Positions 5,844 through 11,892 of a DNA stretch of 24,703 nt are shown here, piece after piece. Numbering within the stretch: the first letter of the stretch is position 1; each line of letters starts with the position of its first letter. The translations under genes and the position numbers were made by a program. The notes under the pieces are model-generated. The model saw only the letters and a program-made list of their open reading frames with translations. It searched no databases and had not been told where the DNA came from. This DNA comes from Deinococcus roseus. GTDB lineage: Bacteria; Deinococcota; Deinococci; Deinococcales; Deinococcaceae. The stretch spans positions 1-24,703 of the forward strand of contig NZ_BMOD01000043.1 in NCBI RefSeq assembly GCF_014646895.1, in the 5' to 3' direction.

Positions 5844-6492
5844 GCTGGCCCTGCAACACCCGGTACCACGCCTGCAGGCCCTGCCCGCTGCGGGAAGACA
5901 CCTCGATGACTTTGACGCCCGGACGGGAGCGGTCAATGTTCTCCAGCGCCAGTTCCCGGTCAAAACCCACGGCATCCGCAAGGTCGATTTTGGTGATCAG
6001 CACCAGGTCGGCCGTGTTGAACATGGTCGGGTACTTGAGGGGTTTGTCTTCCCCTTCCGTCACGGACAGCAGCACCACCCGGAGTTCCTCCCCGAGGTCG
6101 TAGCTTGAGGGGCACACCAGGTTCCCGACGTTCTCCAGGAACAGCACGTCCAACTCAGGCAGGTTGAAGTGCGGCAGCACATTTTGCACCATCTGGGCAT
6201 CCAGGTGGCAGATGGTTCCGGTCACGATCTGCACGGCCTGCACCCCAGTGCGCCTCAGGCGCTCCGCGTCGTTTTCGGTGGCCAGGTCTCCCACCGCCAC
6301 AGCCAGCCTCAGGGTCTCTTTCAGGTCCGAGAGGGTGCGTTCCAGCAGAGCGGTTTTTCCAGCCCCGGGGCTGGAGGCCAGGTTGATGGCCCGGACTCCA
6401 GCCTGCTGGAAGGTCTGGCGGTTTTCCCGGGCCAGTTCATCGTTTTTCTTCAGGATGCCTTGCCGGACGGTGACAATGCGGGGGGGGGTCAT
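5824..6492 (-). CDS. hypB: HypB nickel-insertion GTPase
   Basis: This 222-residue SIMIBI-class GTPase assists nickel insertion into [NiFe]-hydrogenase and, in some bacteria, urease. Visible motifs are Walker A ASSPGAGKT (Lys46), GTICHLDA with the metal-site pair Cys95-His96, ENVGNLVCPSSYDLGE (Cys127), VTEGEDKPLKYP, and the base-recognition TKIDL. The N-terminal CxxCGC motif and His-rich stretch found in some HypB proteins are absent, so this is the short form. Its ATG overlaps the hypA stop in ATGA. Codons 2-5 fall in a C9 homopolymer (6480-6488, G on the plus strand), a place where slippage would break the frame. Pairing with ureE and hypA suggests a urease-maturation role; this is inferred. 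Confidence 0.93.
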   Translation of the reverse strand: MTPPRIVTVRQGILKKNDELARENRQTFQQAGVRAINLASSPGAGKTALLERTLSDLKETLRLAVAVGDLATENDAERLRRTGVQAVQIVTGTICHLDAQMVQNVLPHFNLPELDVLFLENVGNLVCPSSYDLGEELRVVLLSVTEGEDKPLKYPTMFNTADLVLITKIDLADAVGFDRELALENIDRSRPGVKVIEVSSRSGQGLQAWYRVLQGQHETVQP

Positions 6493-6836
6493 GTTTCCTC
6501 CAGTTCCAGCGCTTCGAGTTCCAGTTCTTCCCCGGAGCGCAGGGTGGTGATGGGGTGGTCACAGTGGGGACAGCGCAATCCCCGCTGGGGGTGGAGGGGG
6601 ATGTCCCCGTGCTCAGGGCAAATTCCAACCGCCTCCACGGTTTCGATGACGAGGGTGGCCTGTTCCAGCACGGTGCCTCTGGCCCCTGCGGGGTAAGCGA
6701 AATGCAGGGCTTCAGGGATCACGCTGCTCAGGGTCCCGATGCGCACGGTGACGGTTTTCACCCGCATGCCGGGGTGGTGCTGCAAAACGTCTTGCACCTG
6801 GTCGATCAATGCCAGGAGGATGCTGGCTTCATGCAT
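6489..6836 (-). CDS. hypA: HypA nickel-delivery protein with a CxxH/CxxC zinc site
   Basis: This 115-residue protein has the normal HypA length. It starts MHEASILL, giving the family's nickel-binding His2-Glu3. The zinc-loop region reads CPEH (Cys73, His76) and then CPHC (Cys89, Cys92). Most HypA proteins have two CxxC pairs, so the second Cys of the first pair is replaced by His here. The C-terminus is rich in Glu and Leu (GEELELEALELEET). HypA works with HypB to pass nickel to hydrogenase or urease apo-enzymes. The start shares one base with the hupE-fragment stop (TGATG) and the end overlaps hypB (ATGA). A longer frame extends upstream to 7076 but only runs antisense-like through hupE. Confidence 0.9.
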   Translation of the reverse strand: MHEASILLALIDQVQDVLQHHPGMRVKTVTVRIGTLSSVIPEALHFAYPAGARGTVLEQATLVIETVEAVGICPEHGDIPLHPQRGLRCPHCDHPITTLRSGEELELEALELEET

Positions 6837-7077
6837 CAGGCGAACATCAGGTACACGCCGCCGAGCAGCACACCCAGACCGGACATCCGCAGGGCATTCA
6901 CATTGAGGGTGCGTTTCAGCAGCAGGCTGCCTGCGATGCCAGAGAGGTGGAGTAAGGCCGTGGCGAGGATGAAACCCAGGGCGTACTCCAGACCGGAAGC
7001 CGTGCTGGGCATTTCTGCCCCGTGGGCATGGCCATGGAAGAGGGCAAAGAGGCCCACCAGGGCCATGCTGGACCACA
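6836..7077 (-). pseudogene. hupE: HupE/UreJ C-terminal fragment cut by a transposon end
   Basis: The encoded text WSSMALVGLFALFHGHAHG, then AEMP, a glycine-rich stretch and the ending LLGGVYLMFA, is the C-terminal part of a HupE/UreJ nickel permease. That includes the signature FHGHAHGxE and the last membrane helices. About the first half of a normal ~190-200-residue protein, with its signal sequence and first helices, is missing. The open frame continues to a TTG at 7105, but everything upstream of 7077 belongs to the transposon end, and a stop codon lies further up in frame. The native codon before Trp was probably Leu (xTG), which fits a junction exactly between 7077 and 7078. The fragment overlaps hypA and probably no longer makes a working permease. 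Confidence 0.75.
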
Positions 7078-7138
7078 TGTCAGTTGCAGTCTGTTCTGAT
7101 ATCAAACGACCCAGTTTTTGCAGTTTGTTTTGATATCA
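7078..7138 (+). mobile_element. Tn7/Tn5053-like transposon end with two 21-bp repeats
   Basis: The terminus begins TGTCAGTTGCAG at 7078, directly against the broken hupE codon. Two 21-bp direct repeats follow at 7084-7104 and 7118-7138, with the pattern TTGCAG-TYTGTTY-TGATATCA. They differ at only two C/T positions and lie 34 bp apart. A 5'-TGT terminus plus several ~20-bp repeats is the layout of TnsB/TniA binding sites at Tn7- and Tn5053-type ends. The repeats lie on the right side, so the element extends rightwards, where the next two genes are TniQ homologues. No second end with inverted copies was found in the window. Confidence is good for the end structure and lower for the exact family. 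Confidence 0.65.
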
Positions 7139-7142
7139 TTGC

Positions 7143-7182
7143 AGCCAGAGGAATGACCGGAAACCCGGTCATTCCTCTGGCT
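7143..7182 (-). terminator. Perfect 18-bp hairpin over the tniQ stop codon
   Basis: AGCCAGAGGAATGACCGG (7143-7160) is matched exactly by 7165-7182 around the loop AAAC. The stop codon of the left tniQ gene (7169-7171) lies inside the right arm. On the minus strand no T-run follows. It may end the tniQ transcript, protect its 3' end, or block transcription leaving the transposon into hypA. Confidence 0.6.
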
Positions 7183-8335
7183 CTGCCTTTCTTTGCCTGT
7201 ATGTGGAATGGAAGTGCATTTCTTTCCACCTCAGCGCACAAACACAGTCCTCCACATTCAACACCGGCAACTCCTGCAGCCTCCAGAGGTGCAGGCTTCC
7301 CAGCACATCTTGAAACGGTGAAAGCGAAAATACCCTTTTGGTGTAATCCTTGAAGTCTTCATGCCGCCTGTCGAGGTCCCAGGTGAGGGTTTCTTGCATG
7401 TACCCCAGGTGGAACCTGTCCATGGGGTCATGGCCCATGACAAAACTGCCCATCACCCCGACCACCCAACTGCTGTCCCGTTCCTCAGGGCGAGTGGCAT
7501 AGGCCACATGTCGCAAGAACCGATGCATCCGCCATGGCCAGCCTTCCAGAAACCAGCACAACAGAGAGATGCGCCAAATGACCTTCCTTCTGGATCTGGA
7601 ATACGTCCCTAGCGGGTTTTCCTGGGGAAACTCAGGGTGCCCTTCCCACAAAGCAGCCAGCAGATCGGTCCCATGAAAACCGTACCGGCACACCACCTGG
7701 TGGTACAACACATGCAAGGCGCCAACAGGCCACACCTTTCCTGCGAGTTCCACCGTCAACCATGGGAATGGAGGTTCCAGTTGAAAGCCATGCAAGAGGG
7801 AATGCAAATGCCAGTGCATGGCAGGTTCCAGGTCGGGTTCCGCCTGACAGGTGTGCAGGGGTTGGCCACACTTGCGGCACGCCATGAATGCCCGGAGCAT
7901 GTCCTGCGGGTGCATCCTGTGTTTGAAAGACACGTATGCCGCAACATCACTGTTGCAGTGGGTGCACACCTCCTGCAGGTGAAGTTGGTGCTTCTCACAC
8001 CTCAGGGTGTGCGGAGATCGCCAACTGTCCCTGAAGTACGGCGATTCCAACAGGCACCTGGGACAAAACAGGGTGGTGGCATCCACATGTTCTGACTGCA
8101 TGGGGGCTTCCAGGATGATTTCCTTGACCCCCAAAGCAAAAGCCAGATGGATGAGGTTCTCGGTCATGAAGGCCTTTGGGGGTAACCCCTGGGCTTTGTT
8201 GACATTGGGCTTTGCAGGGTACAGGTCACTGGTCCTTAACCCATTGCTGAACGCAGTGCGCTGAACCCAGGAAGCAAACGACTCATCAGGCAAAGGTCGG
8301 GGACGCACGGGCAAGCGCTGAGCATCGCTGGACAT
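7169..8335 (-). CDS. tniQ: TniQ/TnsD-family transposon target-selection protein (copy 1)
   Basis: This 388-residue protein begins with the TniQ signature RPLPDESFASWVQRTAFSNG. The zinc region holds CPRC (Cys91/94), CEKH (Cys113/His116), CTHC (Cys124/127) and CRKC (Cys153/156), the usual TniQ double zinc-finger layout. The C-terminal ~200 residues are Trp- and His-rich and unassigned. TniQ/TnsD proteins bind a target site and recruit the AAA+ regulator TnsC/TniB and the transposase. The stop codon is only 31 bp from the proposed transposon end, as expected for an end-proximal transposition gene. It follows the second tniQ by 30 bp in the same direction, so the two form one operon. It is intact, but no partner transposase gene is in the window. 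Confidence 0.82.
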   Translation of the reverse strand: MSSDAQRLPVRPRPLPDESFASWVQRTAFSNGLRTSDLYPAKPNVNKAQGLPPKAFMTENLIHLAFALGVKEIILEAPMQSEHVDATTLFCPRCLLESPYFRDSWRSPHTLRCEKHQLHLQEVCTHCNSDVAAYVSFKHRMHPQDMLRAFMACRKCGQPLHTCQAEPDLEPAMHWHLHSLLHGFQLEPPFPWLTVELAGKVWPVGALHVLYHQVVCRYGFHGTDLLAALWEGHPEFPQENPLGTYSRSRRKVIWRISLLCWFLEGWPWRMHRFLRHVAYATRPEERDSSWVVGVMGSFVMGHDPMDRFHLGYMQETLTWDLDRRHEDFKDYTKRVFSLSPFQDVLGSLHLWRLQELPVLNVEDCVCALRWKEMHFHSTYRQRKAEPEE

Positions 8336-8365
8336 GCATCAGGGTCTCAGATTTAATGTGTGCGG

Positions 8366-9466
8366 TCAAGGCGAGGGCACCAGATACCGGTTGCTTCCGT
8401 GAAGTTGCATGTGCTGGGCACATGGACACAATTCAACTTGCTGGATCACTTTCAGGTGGGTGCCATCCAACCAGTCGATGGCTTTCCACAAGTCATGGTG
8501 CTGAGGTGGGGGTGAGCCCGGGATGGGGATCCGGTGGGTGTTCACCACCGCCAGCAGGTAAGGCACTTGCAGCATCAAAATGGGGTCCTTTTGGTGCATG
8601 AAACTGGCGATGACGTGGTCCACCCAGGTCGGGAGGTGCAGGTGGTCTTGCAAGACACCCAGGTGGGCCACCCACCGGAGGTACCGGTGGAGTTTCCACG
8701 GCCAGTGGGTGATCAGGTCTTGCAGGCACTCCACCCGTTGCAGGATGGAGGTGGGAGTGTTCCATGTGGGTTCCACGTTTCGACGGAGGATGGTTTTGAG
8801 GTTTTCACTGGTGCTCACGAAGCGGTTTTGCAGCACTTCATGCCAGATCAGCCAGGTCACGGCGAGGGGCACAGTTGCCCCTGGGGTCTGGCGGGTGGCG
8901 GAGGGTGGGTGGGGTTTGGGATGGTCATTGAGCAGGCCAAACAACTCCCAGGTGCTTCTTAGGAATGAATCGATTGGAGCTGGATGGTTGGCATGGGGGT
9001 GCTTGCAGTGGTTGCAGGTCATGAAGTCGTTCAGCATGACTTCTGGTTTCTTTCTTTGTGAAACACTTTTGTATGCGCTTAACTCTTTCCCACATTGTGA
9101 GCAAGAGTTCAACAGCATCAAGGAATGCACCTGGCATCTCCCTTGAATGTGGGTCCAGTGGGTGCGGAAGTAGGGTTGTTCTTGCAGGCACAATGGACAG
9201 AACCAGAGGGTGGTGTGGGCTGGGGGGAAATCCATGTGCTGGATCAGGGTTTCTTCCTCCATGCCAAGCATGCAGGCGATGGCCTGAAGGTCTGCGGCTT
9301 TGATGCTGGAGGGTGGCCACCCCCGGGAACGGTGGGGGTTGTGGGAGGTGGCGAACAGGTCACTGACTTTGAGGCTGTTGCTGAAGGCGACCCGATGAAT
9401 CCAGGAACTCCAGGTTTCGTCGGGGTGTCGCTTGGGTCTGCCGGGCAACCGGTGTGCGGGGTTCAT
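8366..9466 (-). CDS. tniQ: TniQ/TnsD-family transposon target-selection protein (copy 2)
   Basis: This 366-residue paralogue of the next gene starts MNPAHRLPGRPKRHPDETWSS and continues with WIHRVAFSN, the TniQ opening. Zinc ligands are CPLC (Cys90/93), CQVH (Cys111/His114), CSQC (Cys122/125) and CNHC (Cys151/154), in the same order as copy 1. The N-terminal third is clearly alike, while the C-terminal half has diverged, which is where TnsD-type proteins read DNA. The two copies may therefore recognise different targets. GAAGGAG lies just upstream of the ATG at 9466, and a structured, T-ended leader lies before that (9483-9564). Two tniQ genes in a row are known from some Tn7-like elements in which one directs homing. 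That role split is inference here. Confidence 0.8.
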   Translation of the reverse strand: MNPAHRLPGRPKRHPDETWSSWIHRVAFSNSLKVSDLFATSHNPHRSRGWPPSSIKAADLQAIACMLGMEEETLIQHMDFPPAHTTLWFCPLCLQEQPYFRTHWTHIQGRCQVHSLMLLNSCSQCGKELSAYKSVSQRKKPEVMLNDFMTCNHCKHPHANHPAPIDSFLRSTWELFGLLNDHPKPHPPSATRQTPGATVPLAVTWLIWHEVLQNRFVSTSENLKTILRRNVEPTWNTPTSILQRVECLQDLITHWPWKLHRYLRWVAHLGVLQDHLHLPTWVDHVIASFMHQKDPILMLQVPYLLAVVNTHRIPIPGSPPPQHHDLWKAIDWLDGTHLKVIQQVELCPCAQHMQLHGSNRYLVPSP

Positions 9467-9482
9467 CTGGCTCCTTCATGAG

Positions 9483-9564
9483 AAAAAAATGTGTATCCAG
9501 AATGCCCAGAAACACCCCTTGAAACCAAATCAGGTCATTCTGTACCTGCGGGCATTTTGGATAC
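9483..9564 (-). promoter_or_regulatory. Attenuator-like structured leader of the tniQ operon
   Basis: GTATCCAGAATGCCC (9493-9507) and GGGCATTTTGGATAC (9550-9564) pair over 15 bp with one mismatch. The 42-nt loop contains a second inverted repeat, CAGGT (9531-9535)/ACCTG (9544-9548). On the minus strand the stem is followed closely by a T7 run (A7 at 9483-9489) and then by the ribosome-binding site of tniQ copy 2. A long stem with a T-tract just before a gene looks like a transcription attenuator. A miniature mobile element is the alternative. Confidence 0.5.
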
Positions 9565-9598
9565 CCTTCTGAGGGCTTATGATGAAAATGCTTTCGAT

Positions 9599-9628
9599 TT
9601 TCTACGATACCACCTCTTATCGTAGAAA
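9599..9628. promoter_or_regulatory. Perfect 11-bp inverted repeat, candidate operator
   Basis: TTTCTACGATA (9599-9609) and TATCGTAGAAA (9618-9628) are exact inverted copies around CCACCTCT. The site lies between the terminator of the XRE-ImmA gene and the tniQ leader, where a promoter for the tniQ operon should be. The neighbouring XRE regulator is a natural candidate to bind it; that is inference. It does not resemble the DdrO site known in Deinococcus. Confidence 0.5.
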
Positions 9629-9633
9629 GATCC

Positions 9634-9654
9634 GGTCCGGGGGCTTCCCGGACC
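9634..9654 (-). terminator. Terminator of the XRE-ImmA gene
   Basis: GGTCCGGG (9634-9641) and CCCGGACC (9647-9654) form an 8-bp GC stem with a 5-nt loop directly after the stop codon (9655-9657). On the minus strand it is followed by GGATCTTTCT. Confidence 0.6.
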
Positions 9655-10833
9655 TCACTTCAACTGTGCCTTCGGGGTGAAACGAATCAAACCCAGCCCT
9701 CGAACCTCCACCGACGAAGACCTCGGGAAAAACCCATACGGCAAATTGCACAACAACTCCACCAGATCCGCACTGAGCCTGGTCTCCCGCAGCAACATGT
9801 CCTTCGAGAGTCCCAGCTGACCCGTCATGTACTCAAAAGCTTCCCGGAACAAATCCGGTTCCTCCGGAGGCCACACGTCATCAAACGGCTCATGGTTCCG
9901 CCAGCCCCGACGCCCGTAATTCCGCCACAAATTCGCCATCTCCGATTCGGTCACCAGACCCACATCATGCAGGCGAAAAATCATGGCCCCGATGCTGGTG
10001 AACCATTTGGACTTCAGGTGCCTGAGCATGTCCAGGTTCGACAACCAGGCATCCTCACGAAACGCCCGGAACGGCAACAAGAAAGCCCGGGCGAAATGGT
10101 GCGCCTGTTCCTCCATCACCTTGAAGAGTGCGGCATCGTTGAAGTTCTCCTGGGTGACCCCAGAGTGCAGGAGCAGGTGACCCAGTTCGTGTGCCAGGTC
10201 AAATCTGGACAGGGTGTAACAGTCGCGATCGTTGTTCAGCACGATCAGCGGCACGTTCTCCGGCATCACCCACACACTCAGGGCGTTGAGTTCCTCGCTG
10301 CCCAGCGACATGCGGCTGATGAACACCCCGTGGGTTTCCAGCAGGTTGCACAGGTGACCGATGGGCTCTTCCCCCAAGCCCCAGTGCTCACGGGCCTGCA
10401 GGGCGCAACGCTCCACATCCTGGCTGGTGATGTGCGCGGGGTTCTGGGTGTTCAGGCGGAAAGGAACACTGAGCGGCGGGGGATTCACCTGGCTGCAAAT
10501 GGTGTGCACCAGTTCCTGAAACCAGGACAGGTACACTTCCGCCCGGTCACGGTCTTTCTTGGTGGACGCAGCACGGGAACGGTAAAACACCGGGGTACTG
10601 GAGGGGTGCCTCTCGCGGACTGCGGTGAAAAAGAAGCTCTGGGGGAGGTTGAAGAAGGCGCAAAGGGCATCGATGGTGGCAGGAGAAGGCTGGTTCTCGT
10701 TTTTTTCGTAAGCACTGATCGACTTGACACTGATGCCACCCAGGGCCTCGCCCAGTTCACCCTGGGTGATCTGGCGGGCTTTGCGGGCCTGCTGCAACCG
10801 CTCACCCATGAATTTCGGTGAGGTGTGGTGCAT
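9655..10833 (-). CDS. XRE-HTH and ImmA/IrrE metallopeptidase fusion regulator
   Basis: In this 392-residue protein an XRE helix-turn-helix covers about residues 9-65 (MGERLQQARKARQITQGEL, then SVKSISAYEKN). A zinc-peptidase domain follows. It has DLAHELGHLLLH (HExxH: His215, Glu216, His219) and, downstream, MEEQAHHFARAFLLP with Glu241/242 as the likely third ligand. This is the HTH plus ImmA/IrrE layout of stress and mobile-element regulators. The ImmA and IrrE/PprI peptidases cleave XRE-type repressors after a DNA-damage or other signal. Here both parts are in one chain, together with a C-terminal domain of about 130 residues. GAGAGGAG precedes the ATG at 10833. It follows the unknown 260-codon gene by 32 bp, so the two are one operon, and a terminator ends it. 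The role may be control of the neighbouring transposition genes or a defence-type function. Confidence 0.88.
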   Translation of the reverse strand: MHHTSPKFMGERLQQARKARQITQGELGEALGGISVKSISAYEKNENQPSPATIDALCAFFNLPQSFFFTAVRERHPSSTPVFYRSRAASTKKDRDRAEVYLSWFQELVHTICSQVNPPPLSVPFRLNTQNPAHITSQDVERCALQAREHWGLGEEPIGHLCNLLETHGVFISRMSLGSEELNALSVWVMPENVPLIVLNNDRDCYTLSRFDLAHELGHLLLHSGVTQENFNDAALFKVMEEQAHHFARAFLLPFRAFREDAWLSNLDMLRHLKSKWFTSIGAMIFRLHDVGLVTESEMANLWRNYGRRGWRNHEPFDDVWPPEEPDLFREAFEYMTGQLGLSKDMLLRETRLSADLVELLCNLPYGFFPRSSSVEVRGLGLIRFTPKAQLK

Positions 10834-10865
10834 GGCTGACTCCTCTCGAAAAGGATTTTTGAACG

Positions 10866-11621
10866 CTACTTGTCCTCTGTGCCGCCGAGCAATCCGGGTT
10901 GGGGATGCTGACTCCAGCGGGGCTGGCCTGTTTTGGGAAGTGGAGGGGCGGTCACCTGGATGCCGTTGCCGAACAGGTTGAAGTCATCTGCAAAATCATA
11001 CCGGTCCAGCGCTTCGGGAATCCCGTGTGCCTCTGGATTGGGTTTGATGGCAAAGATGCTTTTGCACAGGCCTAGATACTCGGGGTCCAGGTGGGTGGCC
11101 AGGCACAGGTAGGCCACATCGTCGTCTTCATCCAGCATTCTGGGGAACAAGTCCAGTACGCTCTTTTTGCGCTGGGTCAGTTCGGTGCTGTTGAGGCATG
11201 CGAACTCCAGCAGGCCTTTGGCGGTGGATTTGGGGTAGGTGTTGGCGTTGACCAACAGGTAGGTGCGTTTGCCGACTTTGAGGCCGGTGCGCCCGTTGAG
11301 CCGGTACCCCTGGTCCCGCATCGCCCGGATGAAGCGGTCCATGTCCTGGATTTCGTAGGGCATTTCCTGGTCGCGGCGGTACGGCAGGTAAAAGGGACGG
11401 ATGTGGGGGTGGTCGTGTTGCAGCAGTGCGGCCAGTTTGAACACCTCTTCCACCAGGGCGTTGTAACGCTCTGCTCCTGCCGCGTGGGCAGGGTTGAACA
11501 GGCGCAACTTGGACTGCTGGTGGGTTTCGGTGCAAATGCGGGTGATGCGGTCGATCAGGATCTGAAATGGTTCTTTGTTTTGCAGGATGTGTTCGTTCAA
11601 AGGCACTGCTGACAGGGTCAT
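10866..11621 (-). CDS. Unknown 251-residue partner of the XRE-ImmA gene
   Basis: This soluble protein has no signal peptide, membrane segment or recognised catalytic motif. The frame is open to 11648, but MTLSAVPLNEHILQ at 11621 is the more natural start; the upstream option adds MQRLCHDGG. The middle is rich in charged and aromatic residues (for example RPFYLPYRRDQEMPYEIQDMDRF). An acidic block (MLDEDDDVAYLCLATHLDP) precedes a Pro/Gly-rich tail ending GGTEDK. It is the first gene of a two-gene operon with the XRE-ImmA regulator. Genes paired with XRE-ImmA proteins are often the regulated effector or the substrate, so it could be a toxin-like or defence effector. The sequence itself does not show this. 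Nothing convincing was found between this gene and the terminator at 11849. Confidence 0.6.
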   Translation of the reverse strand: MTLSAVPLNEHILQNKEPFQILIDRITRICTETHQQSKLRLFNPAHAAGAERYNALVEEVFKLAALLQHDHPHIRPFYLPYRRDQEMPYEIQDMDRFIRAMRDQGYRLNGRTGLKVGKRTYLLVNANTYPKSTAKGLLEFACLNSTELTQRKKSVLDLFPRMLDEDDDVAYLCLATHLDPEYLGLCKSIFAIKPNPEAHGIPEALDRYDFADDFNLFGNGIQVTAPPLPKTGQPRWSQHPQPGLLGGTEDK

Positions 11622-11848
11622 GCCACCATCATGGCATAAACGCTGCATTTTTTCCAGAGCCTGGTCAGAAGTGGCTAAAAATTCCAGACCTTCGAGAGTG
11701 TGATGACACGAGGGGCATCAAGCCACAAAATGCACACCGGCAAACCGTTCCATCCACCATACCATGGTTTTTGGGTCAGCGACGAGCACCGTTCAGCCCC
11801 ACCACACAACAAACACCTGAGCCTTTGACCCGCTCCCATTCACCCATC

Positions 11849-11875
11849 AAAAAAAGCCGGTGGATGTCCACCGGC
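11849..11875 (-). terminator. Rho-independent terminator of the GH3 gene
   Basis: GCCGGTGGA (11856-11864) and TCCACCGGC (11867-11875) form a perfect 9-bp stem. On the minus strand it is followed by seven T (A7 at 11849-11855). The stem ends 17 bp after the GH3 stop codon. Confidence 0.85.
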
Positions 11876-11892
11876 CTTGCTGCCTTTGCCGT

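Noticed and set aside
7169..9466. CRISPR-associated transposon (CAST) because of TniQ
   Set aside because: No cas gene and no repeat-spacer array was seen in the window; TniQ alone does not show RNA-guided targeting.
9599..9628. DdrO/RDRM radiation-response operator
   Set aside because: The palindrome TTTCTACGATA...TATCGTAGAAA does not match the known TTATG-type Deinococcus motif.
11649..11848. Possible small gene upstream of the unknown XRE-ImmA partner
   Set aside because: Only short frames without ribosome-binding sites or motifs were seen; nothing can be supported.
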